DNA of 64,000 nt from Dysidea avara. Its lineage: Eukaryota; Porifera; Demospongiae; Dictyoceratida; Dysideidae. Below the pieces are notes generated by a model. That model did not search any database and was not told where the DNA came from. It saw only the letters and a list, made by a program, of their open reading frames with translations. Made by a program: the position numbers and the translations under genes. The stretch is from positions 32,054,973-32,118,972 of the forward strand of contig NC_089273.1 in the NCBI RefSeq assembly GCF_963678975.1. Direction: 5' to 3'. This document shows, piece by piece, positions 45,668-57,265 of the stretch. The first letter of the stretch is position 1, and every line of letters begins with the position of its first letter.

Positions 45668-46330
45668 AAATAATAATAACCTGTGTTCATTGGAAGAAAT
45701 TGAAACAGAGGTAAATGACGCTGAAACTGTGGTAGCCAAGATAATAGACTATAAGCGTCGAATTGACGTAGCCTTACAACCGCTGTCTGCCGGCGCACCC
45801 CACACAGTTAGTACCACCCCAGCTGTTGTTGTTGCATCACCACCTGGAGCTGTTGCAAAAACGCGTCTACCCAAATTGAGTTTGGCTAAGTTCAAAGGTG
45901 ATGTCACTGCTTGGGTATCCTTTTGGGATTCATTTAAGTCTGCGAAAACAGCGAAATATAAAAAAATTGACAAGTTCAATTACCTGCATTCTTTGCTTGA
46001 GGGTGCTGCTGCCTTAATCATTCAAGGGCTCAGTCTAACAGAAGCCAACTATGATTCAGCTATAGAATTATTGAAGAAGAGATTTGGCAACACTAAACAG
46101 ATTATTGCTACCCATACGGAAGAAATCTTCAGACTTCTTGCTTGTATTGGAGATCGTGCCCAGCCTTTGAGACGATTATATGACAAGATGATGGTTCACA
46201 TACGTGGGTTGAAATTCCTGGGCATTGAAACTACCCAGTATGGCAGTGTGCTCATTCCTGTCCTCATGTCCAAACTACCAGATGGAGTACGTCTAAGAGT
46301 GGCTAGAGAGAATCGAGAGGAAACCTGTCG
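45668..46330 (+). pseudogene. BEL/Pao gag, central part, inverted relative to its element
   Basis: The plus strand encodes the DUF1759-type gag core: L-P-K-L-S-L-A-K-F-K-G-D, W-V-S-F-W-D-S-F, F-N-Y-L-H-S-L-L-E-G-A-A, then A-I-E-L-L-K-K-R-F-G and L-M-S-K-L-P-D-G. All other parts of the element read on the minus strand. The homology ends at V-A-R-E-N-R-E, and the expected continuation appears on the minus strand at about 37478. Confidence 0.75.
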
Positions 46331-46447
46331 ATCTGTTCAGTGGTTAGTGGTTCTGTGGCCGCTAGAGTGTCGGTTTCTTTAGTTAGCTTCGTTACGACTC
46401 CACGGTGTGATCCTCTAACGGTCTTCAATCGATCCAAGTTTCGAGTC
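46331..46447 (-). pseudogene. BEL/Pao gag, N-terminal fragment
   Basis: After the leader, the minus strand encodes a gag-like start (R-G-S-H-R-G-V-V-T-K-L-T, then L-T-T-E-Q-I-D-R) typical of the BEL/Pao gag N terminus. No in-frame ATG survives upstream: a TGA precedes the frame, and the nearest ATG (46453) is in another frame. The frame stops being gag-like at about 46331, where the inversion breakpoint lies. Confidence 0.6.
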
Positions 46448-46604
46448 ACTCATGCTTGCTCTCGATCTCTAAGGCGTGAATGAATCTAAAAATAAAACTA
46501 CGAGAATACACAGTTCAGTCTTATCAGTACTTCACCTCTACTGGTGCCGTTTAAATGCCCCGGCACAAAGGATTCTGCGTGTAGGGGGCTTCAGTGAGTT
46601 TCTT

Positions 46605-46622
46605 GCCCCACGTTGGGCGCCA
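46605..46622 (-). promoter_or_regulatory. Primer-binding site matching tRNA-Lys(1,2)
   Basis: On the minus strand, two bases after the LTR, TGGCGCCCAACGTGGGGC is present. This is the sequence known as the primer-binding site complementary to the 3' end of tRNA-Lys1,2 in several retroviruses. It confirms which LTR is 5' and the minus-strand polarity. Confidence 0.85.
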
Positions 46623-46624
46623 CT

Positions 46625-46844
46625 TGTCACGAAAGTGGTACTAATTGAAAACCTCTCAACGAATTGAACTGGAACAAGCCAACGATATTCACGCCACTTA
46701 ACACTTCAAACCACTCAAACGTGTTAATCGCTTCAACTGATAACTTAAACACACACGTGACAGCATTACACAATTCATCAGTTACATCATTGAATAAACC
46801 TAGCCTAACCTAATTACAAAAACAAAGATAAAATAAATGTTACA
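46625..46844 (-). repeat. 5' LTR of the BEL/Pao element
   Basis: 220 bp with the same ends as the 24929-25151 copy. Beyond its outer end the LRR frame begins directly after CTTAT. Confidence 0.9.
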
Positions 46845-46849
46845 CTTAT

Positions 46850-48590
46850 ATCTGCTTGAACACCAGCTAGTTTCAAGGTTTCCAGAGTAGTACAAGATGA
46901 TAACAAATGAACAAGTTTACTAACAACATCAAGTGTAAAGTGATGAAAACTAAAATTCAAATACTTTAGCCTCTTTACTTTGCTAAGGCTGCCAACAATA
47001 GTAGACAATCCAAATTCATTGATAGTACAGTGAGAAAACTCAAAAGTTTCAAGGCCATTGTTCCAGTTACAGAGATTTACTATGTGTCCGGCAGCAATAC
47101 TAGTAATGATATTGTAGCTGAAGTTGACATGTTTCAAGCTCTTTAGCTTAGCACTCCCTATTTGCAGCTGAGTACTAGTGTCTGATAGAACGCATCCAGC
47201 AATTTCCAGATAATAATTTTATATATCATCGCTGAAAATGCTTTAATTAGGTTTCTCATTTTGATATTATTTATGTTCAGATATTCTAAACCATTGAAAC
47301 TTGTAAAAACTTTTACTAGTTCAGTCTCTGGTATCTCACAATATGCTAAACTAAGACCTTTAAGATTTGTGTTATAGGAAACTGTGTCTCCTAGAATGGC
47401 AGCTGCCTCACTACTAAAAACACATCTTTCAATGTAAAGGAATTTCAATGAAGCAAACTTGTTTAAATTATTGCTGAGCTTGTAAAACTCAGTTTCAAAT
47501 AAGAAAAGTGCATTTGCATGAAAAAACTGTAAACATACAAGGCAGTTGAACAAACTTGATATATTCTCTACTACAACAGGATCAGTAATGGGAGTAGAGC
47601 TGAAATATATGACCTTGCAATTCTTCAGGTGTCTGAGTGCTACAGTAATTTCTTTTGTTCCATCTTGCTGAAGAGTACATTGTGGCATTAATAGATGTTC
47701 AATAGCAGGATTTGCATACAAGAAATTAGTAATTTCAAGAGCTTCCCTATTTGTGATACTACTGTACTATATATGAGAAGTTATATTTAAAAATTTTACT
47801 GAAGATTTTTCTTGCAGCTGTTTAATTATGTCCTCTTCTGGAATTTCACCATAAAACTCAAAACGTTCTAAATTTGAATTGCAACAAAGTGTGTTTATTA
47901 TAGCCTTAATAAAGTTTGTTGAAACACAAGTGACATTTATACCGAAGTACTTCAGTCTGGTAATTTTACTAGAAGCATTTAAAACTGCTAGCAACCCTTT
48001 TTCTCGAAGATTACAAGATGCCAAGTTTAAGTATTCAAGTTCACTGTTATTTAAAATTACACCAGCTATTTTTTGTGTTCTATCATCAGTATCAAGCTTC
48101 ATGCTGAGATACTTTAGTGAAGTTAATTCTTTAAAAGCAGAAGCTACTTTTGCAGCTAAAGTTTCTGCTAAAGCACAACCAGACAAATCTAATTGCTCTA
48201 GAGAACTGGTGGAAGCAATCATGTCTGCTATATTACAGGCTGATTTGTATGAAACTGTATTATGACTAATATCTATATACTTAATTGATACATTTTGCAA
48301 ACTCTCAACAATGGCATTCAATCCATCCTCTTCTAATTGAGTGTTTCATAGATTATTTTAGCAGTTTTCCCAAACACAAACTAACATGATGAGAAATAAT
48401 ATTAGAGCTTAAGTTTATACACTGTAGTCGACTGATGTTTGCACCCATTGCTCCAATTACTTTCACATAGGCTACTTCAGACATGCTGCAACCAGTCAAC
48501 TCAATGTGCTCTAAGTTAGAATTGTTGGGCATAAACTTTTGGGTATGACCTGTATTGTTGGACATAAACTTTTGGGTATGACCCACCCAT
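46850..48590 (-). pseudogene. LRR (ribonuclease-inhibitor/NLR type) protein, upstream half, broken
   Basis: The same repeat type as 21850-24923 (for example Y-L-N-L-A-S-C-N-L-R-E-K-G-L; H-V-N-F-S-Y-N-I-I-T). Frames at 48586-48353, 48321-47767, 47721-47158 and 47137-46850 are separated by one in-frame TAG (about 47768) and single-base shifts (about 48350 and 47210). The last repeat stops at the target duplication and continues in frame at 24923. Together the two halves hold roughly 1,400 codons, or about 50 repeats by length. Upstream of 48590 a 34-bp tandem duplication (GTCATACCCAAAAGTTTATG) marks the end of the repeats. No effector domain was found. Confidence 0.7.
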
Positions 48591-49165
48591 TGCTTGTCTA
48601 TGCAGATGCTAAATTTCAGTACATTTTACAATTAAGCATTTTCATGGCTTTTCCAATATATTTCTAAATTTGGTTTATTTGTCAGGTTCTTTGAGTGTGA
48701 TATGATTGGTAATCTCCCATTAACAGCTGAATTCCTGGAGGCAATTAAAAAAAAACGCATGACTCAAGACAAGCCTCTTTTCTAAGCAAACAAACGGTTA
48801 AACCCCTTGGAAACCATATATCACTATGTTCCCCATGGACCAAGGGATACAACTATATGCAATTTGTTGCCATAGCAGCAACCACATATACATTACAATA
48901 TTTTATAACTTCGTATTTTTATATGCAAACGATAAAACCATACTTGACACAGTTATTCTAACTTTAGACAGCTAACAACAAACCTTACTTCATCACAACT
49001 GCGTTGTATACGCCGACGGGTGAAGCGCTTCATTTCCCTGAGAGCGGAAGGTGATGTTTCAGGTAAGCGTATTCAGCCATAGATTTTTGATACGATTGCC
49101 GTACGCGCATGCGTAAATACTCATGCAATAACAATGGCGTCGTCACGTTTCACAAATTCAGTGTG
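48591..49165. other. Intergenic region with a less AT-rich end
   Basis: AT-rich to about 48990, then less AT-rich with a possible splice donor (TTTCAGGTAAGC, about 49058-49066). It could hold a non-coding first exon. Nothing firm. Confidence 0.35.
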
Positions 49166-49276
49166 ATGATAGAGGTCATAGCAGCAAAGGAACGATCAAT
49201 GACGGAGCGATTTCTTAGGGGGAAGTATGAAACAAACGAGTCTATCGAAGTAGATCAATGGTATCGTGATGTTTAC
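49166..49276 (+). CDS. Candidate first coding exon of an unrecognised gene
   Basis: An ATG opens 37 codons (M-I-E-V-I-A-A-K-E-R-S ... W-Y-R-D-V-Y) ending in phase 0 at the donor GTGAGT. The charged, low-AT sequence differs from its surroundings. No matching acceptor exon was identified downstream, so this may be chance. Confidence 0.25.
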
Positions 49277-49409
49277 GTGAGTGAATGGACGTATTTGTAT
49301 TGGTTATTGTTTACTGGCTAATATAGATTAGTATACAAGCAATTAGCATTTGTTACAAAACATTATATGCAAAACAATAAAGTGCTGCGTACTAGTTACT
49401 ACAGTTGGG

Positions 49410-51938
49410 CTAGCTAGTGTTCCAGTATTCTACCTTTGTGTGATAAAGTTTGAAACATTCCCTATCGTCACTTACACATAAATGTACATTACAGTAAGAA
49501 CATTTAAATCGAGTTTCATGCCTCAGTTCACTTCTAGAAAGATGTTGCTTGTTCCTTGTCATGTTGCACACTACACATTCAAGTTTCTTTGTCTGTTGTA
49601 TAGGCCAGTGACCAAGATTCAAGTTCAGTCGTGTTTCACTATGCTCCCCACTCCGCTGACGACCAGCTCGTTGCCGGAAACGATAAGGTCCGATTAGCTG
49701 ATTGGCTACTGCAATGCGGAAGCTAAGATAACTTCGCTTTCGTCGACTTGGATAACCAGCATACAGTGATGGATTGGAGTATCTCTCTAAGATGTAAGCA
49801 TTGTAAAGAGCACATTCTATCAGGTGAGCAAAAACTCTTTTCCACCACTTGCGGGATCTTCTCCCCACATTATAGTATCCTATATGCTGATCACTGCGAT
49901 CCACCCCTCGCATGTACTGCTGATAATCAGGTAGCAGTGGCGGACAAGGAACATCACTTGATGTCCCATCAGGATTAGTACGTCGGACTGTCTCTCCATG
50001 TGATGCCCCGTCATGAAAGGTTGATAGAAAATAGACAAGTCTTCGATCATACCATGCTGCTGCAAGGAGTGGACCATTTGATAGGTAATTATAGTATCCC
50101 CTATCTTCCCTTGTCCTTCTAATTATTGACTTAGGAAACCCTGTTCTGTTTGTTCGAGCTGTCCCACAAGCGTTGTTCTGATCTTCATACAGGGCCATGT
50201 ACAGGCGAGGGCTGGTATAATAATTGTCGGTGTAAACTTCATGCCCTTCAAGTCCATCCATAAGTTCCAGTACAACTCTTGAACAAAGCCCAACATCAAG
50301 GTTTGACTCCATGTTTTTGCCTGTGTATATTTGCATTCTGTATATGTACCCATTTGTTGCATCACACAACACAAACACTTTTATCCCCCACTTTGTAGGC
50401 TTGTTCTTCATATATTGCTTGAAGTTGAGACGACCCTTGAAAGGAATCATAGCCTCATCTACAGTCACAGCCTGGTGAGGTGTGTAATTGGAAGCACATT
50501 GGGCAGTGACCAAGTTCAGCAAGTTTCTCACTTTGAAAAGTTTGTCATGTCGTGGATGCCCTGCTGGATGTTGCTGTCTATTATCAGCAAGATGAAGGAA
50601 ACGGTAGATCTGGAGAAACTTGTCTCTACTCATTATTTCTGAGATACCAGGAGTACTCAGGATCTCCTCATCAACCTGCCAGTACATGTCAAGGTGTGGC
50701 AAGTGTAAGATCCCCATCATTATGAGCATTCCAATAAATGCCTTCATTTCTTCACAGGTGACATCTTTCCACGGTCTTGCATATTGCCGACAGGGAAACC
50801 GCAAAGCAGCATAACTATTGGTTTCAGTGACCAGCAAGTCCCAAACATCATCAGTAAAGTACAAATAAAATAAATCAACTGGCCTTGTGTTTGGTGGAAA
50901 TCGTACATTTGGACCAGGAGTTGGTGAGTAGCTAAATTTAGTGTGTGTGGGCTCTATATTCTCCCACTCTCCAGGTAGAAAAGTTACTCCAGCTGCTCTT
51001 CCATCACCAGGTATGGTCCCATGTCCCCTACCAGTACCACGACCACGTCCTCTGCCACGTCCACGTCCTCTACCAAGACTAGTTGTTCTACTCCGACTAC
51101 GCTCCCTGCCACGACCACGTCCTCTGCTGTCACTGCGACGTACACCACGTCCATGCCTGGCACTGTCAGTAGGTCCTACACCACCACCACCTCTTGTTGT
51201 ACCCCGTCCTCGTCTATGTGCACGTGCTGCTCCTCGAGCTGCTGTGGTGGCACGGGTTGGTCGATCAGGTGATGTTGGTATGAAGTCATCATCGGAAGTG
51301 TCACTATCAGTAGGATTAAGTCGTCGTTGCTTGGGAGAACTTGGGTGTTCTGAACTGGATTGCTGCAGAGGAATACAAAGATTTATTTGCATTATGTAGT
51401 CACTCATAAATAATTTTACTTAGCCACAACTTGTATTTTTTTATCTATTGTCTGTATGTTTTCTATTTGTATGCTTGTATGTATTCTATCTCTTTTCACC
51501 AGTGCATATTTATCATCAACCATTTATACCTTAGTTGTCACCTATTCATATCTATGTGAAATCACTTACACTTTCATCTCTATCATTGTGATCACTCATA
51601 CTTCCTGTCCTACTGATGGCTTCACTTTGTTCGCTGGAAGCATCATCAAACTGTTCTTCATCAACCCTCTCTTCAGTAGTAGCATCGTTCATGTCTTCAG
51701 TAGAAGGATTGTCCCTGTCTTCAATATCATCTCTGTCCTCATTCAGGTCGTCAGCAGCATCCCAAGCGTCTGCCACTGGTTCGAGTACAGCTTCAGCCTC
51801 CAATTCGCTTCGACGGAGAACAGGCTCGCCCAAGTAGGCATATATCTCTTCTCCTTCATTATCGTCGCTCTCATCACTGCTGAATCCATCATCAAGAAGA
51901 GTATCGAGAACGTCTGTTACGGAAAGTCGGGATGCCAT
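49410..51938 (-). CDS. piggyBac-type transposase (PGBD-like), two exons, about 773 residues
   Basis: Exon 1 is 51938-51570 (M-A-S-R-L-S; acidic, Asp/Glu/Ser-rich). The intron 51569-51363 runs GTAAGT to CTGCAG, phase 0, and exon 2 is 51362-49410. An RG/SR-rich stretch follows the join, then the DDE_Tnp_1_7 core. Three acidic catalytic positions are visible: T-V-D-E-A-M (about D425), V-Y-T-D-N-Y-Y (about D502) and G-V-D-R-S-D-Q (about D611). The C terminus is a Cys/His-rich finger (C-V-V-C...C-S-Y-C...C-F-x-x-Y-H), as in piggyBac. The frame is intact and all key residues are kept, so it is active or domesticated. Matching TTAA inverted termini were not found, which leans to domestication or degraded ends. 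Confidence 0.85.
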
Positions 51939-52150
51939 TATGTCATTTACGCGCAAAATGCGAATCGCTTTGCGGGAAGGACCATTTATCCTAGTAACCT
52001 ACGGGGTGTGGTCGTACAAATCTTAGCACACGCGCGTCGGCCCTTATGGAGCTGCTTTATGGTTAAACTAGCGTGCTTTGCCAAATCATGTGGATTTCTA
52101 AATCCATGCCGCCATATGGCGGCTACCGCCGTTAATGGGATTTATTAATT
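51939..52150 (-). promoter_or_regulatory. Likely promoter region of the piggyBac-type gene
   Basis: A stretch of higher GC just upstream of the start codon, including the 16-bp palindrome GCCGCCATATGGCGGC near 52110. Its CCGCCAT half-sites resemble YY1 sites. No TATA box in position. Inference from composition and placement. Confidence 0.35.
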
Positions 52151-52829
52151 AAAGGCACCATATCTAATATGAATTAGTATGAATCAAGCAATTATTGTAC
52201 AAAGTTTGGTGCTTTTATCAAAGTAGACACTTTTTCACTTAGTCACTCTACTGCAAATACAAAAAATGGTATTATACACATGCACAGCTGATGTTTGGTA
52301 TAAAAGCTAGTGTAAGTGTATGGCATTGGCATAATTAGCTTTCACATTATTAATTTTTGCAAATTGGTAACACCTCAAGTCTTCATCATAATTATGCGTG
52401 ATAAATGTTCTATTAGACTTTTGTTCTATTAGAGTATCTCAATCTTATATTTCTTTGGCTTAAGGATGGGTGGGAGTGGGAATATTCCTTCCCCCATATT
52501 TGAGGCCATCACTGAGTTGCTTCGGTACCAATATTTAGTATGTTCAAGTATTGTGAATGGCTCTAATGGATTTTGTGAAGGTTGGGAGGAGGATGTGCAC
52601 TTGCACTCCCATGGACCTGCCCCTGTATTTAGTGAAATTTTTGTTAGTGTAGTAACCAAGAAAGTAAGTCATTTTCTTACAATGCCATTATCGATGAATG
52701 TACAATGTGCCAAAAGGCGTTGGGTTATAGGTACATACTTGTAAGCAATGAACTGTCCAGAATGCTACACCAGTTATATAATATTTGTGATCTGATTTTT
52801 GAAAAAACAGCTCAGTTGTAGAGAGCTTC
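52151..52829. other. Intergenic, one unrecognised frame
   Basis: A CTATTAGAGTA motif lies at 52405-52447. A 92-codon plus-strand frame at 52466-52744 (P-S-P-I-F-E-A-I-T-E-L-L) has no known domain and could be a decayed exon. Confidence 0.3.
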
Positions 52830-53435
52830 ATGCATGAAAATAGTAATAACTGGTAACTTGAAGAGCTGAGCAGCCAATAATCAGGCTAATTATAAATGGC
52901 AAAGTTTTAATTCCTTGCAAGAATACCTTGGCTGTAAAACAGTTATATACACCCATGAACGTAAAAGTAAGTAACTGCATGGTAATCAAAACAGCTGATA
53001 TGTAAAGTAGCCAAGAATGAATGTCGTGCAATTAACAAAATTTAACATTGAACCTTTATCATTCAGCTGTGTTTCACATTCATTCTCGCTGCATCCTAAA
53101 TTCTTATACTGATAATTTAGTTGCTTATTTTAATAGGCAGTGTATATAGCAAAAAGATGGCCAATTTACCAGCCAATTAGTAAGAGTTAATTTAGAATGC
53201 AGCAAGAGTGAATATAGAACAAAACTGATTGATAAAACATCAATGTTAATGCTTTTGTTAATTGCAATTAATTGTACATTTTTTGGCTACTTCATATATC
53301 AGCTGTTTTGAGATTGCCAGTTACTTTCATGGGTGTACTTGTTTTACAGCCAAGATTTTCTTCCAGGGATTACAACTTTGTTAATAGCTGCTCCAGATAT
53401 CAACTTTTGAAGTACTAGTTACTTTTGCTTTTATG
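52830..53435. mobile_element. Diverged foldback element
   Basis: The arms at about 52830-53045 and 53225-53435 pair imperfectly: ACCTTGGCTGTAAAACAG with TTGTTTTACAGCCAAGAT, and CAAAACAGCTGATATGTAAA with TTCATATATCAGCTGTTTTG. A second inner pair involves ATTCTCGCTGCATCCTAAAT and ATTTAGAATGCAGCAAGAGT. Confidence 0.6.
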
Positions 53436-55228
53436 AGGAGCTGTTTTTACATTGGGTTACAGGTACTTGTAATTTCTTGGACATGTTTTTTTTACAGTGA
53501 AGTTTTTTTTGGGATGGATAGTATAATTATAATTGGCGTAACATTTTGAAAAATTTATTACTTGAGCATTGTTTTAAATAATTATGTAGCTAACTTGTCA
53601 ATATGTGAAGACAATAGTTGATTAATTACTGTGTGTTGGAGTCATTGCAGTTGTGAACACAACAAGTAAATTTCAGGTATACAACACATTTTAGAAATCC
53701 TGAGAACAAGTTTTTGAAGTTAATTTATTCTTCATTTCCTCGACTTTCATAAGTTGTTTTCACATATTCATACCTGTGGAATGGTTGGTCCTATCAGAAA
53801 TGGCATCTTGCTTTAAATTTAATTTAATGATGTAGCAAATCTGTTGAACTTTATTGTAAGTCTGTGCACTATAGCATATGAAAGCTGTTGCAATTTGTAT
53901 TTTGATAAAGAATTTCAATAAAAATGTGTATGCAGTAAAAATTTTACTTGATGCCATCAATTATCACATTAAAGTTGTATCAAAACTTAATACTATGTAG
54001 CTAATGCCTTGTGTAGTGATATTAGTACATAAAGAGAAAAAATATTGGGTGTGAATAATCCTGATTTTTACTTGATGCATACATAGTTATATGTAGCTAC
54101 ATATGCACACTATAAGAGAAATATTTAGTATTTTTTATTGTGCAGTTTGTGTATCCACTATCCAACTCAGACTACTGATTGCTTAATAACATAGCTACTT
54201 GTAAGTCTGTCATCCTCTGCACTTGTGTGCTCCTGCTACCAGCTATTCATATAATTTATACCTGGATAAATTAGAGTCTTGTTATATGGGTAACCTTTGC
54301 ATTGTTAAGTACATAGCTAGACTCATTAATGTTAAAGATGAAAGTGGCATACAAAAATAATAAACTCTAACCAAATTAATGTTTGCTAATAAAACTAATA
54401 ACTATGCTCAGCAAAAGTTCATATGTGTATGTAATATCAATAATTATAATAGCATTGTTTTTCTAGTTGTAATAAGTTCTTCTAAGCTTTTGTATCAGCT
54501 GCAACAAAGCACACAATAATATTAACTGCTGCATTTACAGCATGTAGTACTGAAATTTGCATGGCAATATCGAATAATTAATGAGATGATACCACACTAT
54601 TGTGGCCATGCAGTGTGTACATTATTGCTGTTAGCAATGTGCGATCAAAAGATCAATTAATGTTAATGCTTATAATGGTTGTAATATGATAGTACTGATG
54701 GAGTTTAGTTGTGAAGTTTTGCAATTTTGTAATAAAAGTTAACCAAATGCTATCAATAAAAAATTAATATGTTTATTAAACATTAATAGATTGCAGATGA
54801 ACTATTTTGATTGTGAGATGTGGCCTGTTATGTAATTTGAGCCAACAATATTACATTTAGCCTTGTTATTTATTAATTCTATATAATAATTAAATGGATT
54901 GTCTACTATATGTATAGTTATAAACGTACAGTACGTTAGTATTAATTACACTAGTATGTAGGTTCATCCAAAGAAAATGCTTACATTAAAACTTTATCTT
55001 ACATGTCAAAAATACCTCCACAACTGTATAACATTTGTTTCTGTGGTATATAAAAGAGCAACAAATGGCTAACTTTTGCATTATCAATTGCTGTAGAGAT
55101 TTGGAGAGAAAGGGTCTGTTATTTTGTAAAAGTTTAAAAATTCAGGCATTTAATGAAAACTGAATTCAATCATTTGCTTTTATGCTACGTATGTAGAATA
55201 ACCCATGGGACTGATTGATTTCTCATAC
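53436..55228. other. AT-rich intergenic, nothing recognised
   Basis: Very AT-rich DNA with short frames only. No domain, RNA gene or repeat with clear ends was seen. Confidence 0.5.
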
Positions 55229-55487
55229 TGTGACCAGGCCTACGAATACAGAGCATGTGGGCACAAACTACGCTCCATCACACCTCAGGACATAATTATC
55301 TCAGTATTGGAATTAGATATATAGTTGTATTCTGTAATTTGTGTTACAAGGCCAATTAAATTTTGAAGCAGGGTTGAAAATTGTACGGTCATAGTTTAAT
55401 GGAATAAAAAGTTATTAGTGCTGAAAGTCTGAAACAGTAGGCAAAATCTGTATGCCCACAAGCCCCGTTTTCGCAGGCCCAGTCACA
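55229..55487. mobile_element. MITE, TGACCGGGCCTGC family, copy 2
   Basis: The ends TGTGACCAGGCCTACGAA and TTCGCAGGCCCAGTCACA, with CATGTGGGCACA just inside, match the copies at 4539 and 62310. The interior differs in length. Confidence 0.65.
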
Positions 55488-56016
55488 TTTTTTGTTTAAT
55501 TAGCTAGCATTCATTGTTTGCTAGAGAGTGCTAAATTACATTTTGATACGTTTAATACAGCAGTAAAATTTGTAGCTATAGCATAAGTGCATAACTACAC
55601 AACAGCAACCAATTTGTTGTACTTAAAAAATTAAGTTGGGATCCAAGTAATAATTATGGGGTAGTGAAACAAACACATGATGGTATCAAAGTGTTGGAAA
55701 TAATGGTTGGATGACTGCCATTTTCTGGTGTTTGTCTGAGCCTGCTTGTTCCATTTTGATGGACATAATGTCCAATCATGAAATTCACCCACCATACATA
55801 ATGCATATCAGACTTGGCAGTGTTTGAAGGCAAAAAAAATTATGCTTTATAAAGTTTTTACAAATCTCTGATCAAATGTACTTCTGTTTGGACAGTAGCT
55901 ATGTCCTAACATTTCTGCCTGCTTATTTCAAGCACTGGTATCAAAACTTAGGTATATTTTTTTGGTAACTTATGATAACATGCCATTATAGGGATTTCCC
56001 ACATGGCTATAGTGAT
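55488..56016. other. Intergenic, nothing recognised
   Basis: AT-rich, short frames only. Confidence 0.4.
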
Positions 56017-56472
56017 ACAGGGGCACAGCCAGACTTTTGGTGATGCCAGGGCCTAGATATACATTTATAGCAAGTCAATAGAAAAAAGACATGCCTTAGT
56101 GTGTGTTTGCATGCCAACTTAGGGGTCAGAGGATATGGTCTCCCAGAAAATTAGCTATGAAATTGAACTTGAGAGTGATTTTAGCGGTATAACTATTAAT
56201 TATGCTGTATTATGGTGACTGCTCTATTAGGATATCTCAATTTTGAATTTTATGGTTTTCTGCCAACTACATACCACCTAGGAAAGTTTAAACATTATAT
56301 TTTCTGAAATGTTAGGTTATTTTTAACAGTTAGCTACTATTGCTCACATTAGCCTGACCTTGTGCCTGACTACTATAATATTAGGATGACTGTTCTATTA
56401 GAGTATCTTGATCTTGATGCTTATTATAGTGTACAATTTTGGGTGGCCCAGGTTATGGCTATGCCTCTAGTG
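56017..56472. mobile_element. hAT-like MITE, CAGGGGCACAGCCA ends
   Basis: It begins CAGGGGCACAGCCAG and ends TGGCTATGCCTCTA, imperfect inverted termini of hAT form. The flanks AGTGATA and TGTGATA suggest a decayed target duplication. It holds two CTATTAGGATA/CTATTAGAGTA motifs (56216-56243 and 56387-56417). Confidence 0.5.
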
Positions 56473-56882
56473 TGATAGTATCGATATGTCTTGTTTTACA
56501 ACTCTTTATCACTGGGATCCCCACTTCCATTTTATAATAATAAGCTTAAGATACACTAAATAATACTGTATTACAGCTTATGCTTACCCTTCCTTAAGAT
56601 GGATCTTGGTTACTGTGAAAGAAAATGAATTCACTAAACAAACATTTAAATAAATAAGAGTACAACATAATATCATGTGGGAAATGCTAAGCAAATTTCA
56701 ATCTGTTTTTAAAATTATAAAATTTGTCGTTTACTAATAGGGTGCCAAATTTATGAAATTGTGAACTAACGGTAGTTACAGTTCCGGTTATAATAGTACT
56801 ATGAACTCTTACACTGTATTTATATAGTGTGAGGAAACTATAGCTAGTGGGGATCATTACAGTAAAATTGCTTGATCCATGC

Positions 56883-57265
56883 ACCGATTATACCTTTTTT
56901 TAAACCTATTATGCTATGCTGCACTGCTCAAAATTTTTACCTATTATGCTCAAATTATGCTCAATATTTATACCTTGGCTCTCATGGTTTGCTAATAATA
57001 ATAAGTATGGGTAAATAATAAGTGGCTGAAGCACAGACTATAAATCCTTGTTTGTCAAAGTGAATGTCACAGAAAAAACAGTCAGCTACCCGATTGTTCT
57101 ATTAGAGTTACTGACTGTTCTATTAGAGCATATCAATCTTTTTCTGTGATATGTATTTTGAGAGGCAAGAATTGATAATATTGCACAAGTATTCTGCCTA
57201 TTATGCTCAATGCTTTCAGGCACCTATTATGCTCATAATTACGCCAGCATAATGATCGGGTCCCT
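56883..57265. mobile_element. hAT-like MITE, second copy of the family in the LRR locus
   Basis: It shares ACCTATTATGCTATGCTGCA, TTACCTATTATGCTCAAATT and the terminal ATCGGGTCCCT with 23731-24176, including the internal inverted pair of CTATTAGAG motifs. The left terminus is degraded. Confidence 0.7.

Larger units (their letters stand above)
24929..46844 (-). mobile_element. BEL/Pao LTR retrotransposon, 21.9 kb with nested insertions and an inversion
   Basis: The two LTRs lie at 24929-25151 and 46625-46844, and the 5-bp target duplication CTTAT is at 24924-24928 and 46845-46849. A tRNA-Lys-type primer-binding site adjoins the 5' (right) LTR. Coding parts of gag, protease, RT, RNase H and integrase follow in BEL/Pao order on the minus strand, except the middle of gag, which is inverted. 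The element is defective: frameshift between RT and RNase H, in-frame stop in integrase, gag split, and integrase cut by copy B1. It lies inside an LRR frame that resumes exactly on both sides. Confidence 0.85.

Noticed and set aside
25223-46844. Two separate retrotransposons, one on each strand
   Set aside because: Only two LTRs and one target duplication exist, and the plus-strand gag core fits the minus-strand gag ends, so one element with an inversion is simpler.
50941-51837. Plus-strand frames overlapping the transposase (Pro/Arg- and Ser-rich)
   Set aside because: They are antisense shadows of the RG-rich and acidic regions of the minus-strand piggyBac-type gene.
48720-52148. Complete piggyBac element bounded by TTAA
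   Set aside because: TTAA sites near both sides were compared inward and no pair gave matching inverted termini.
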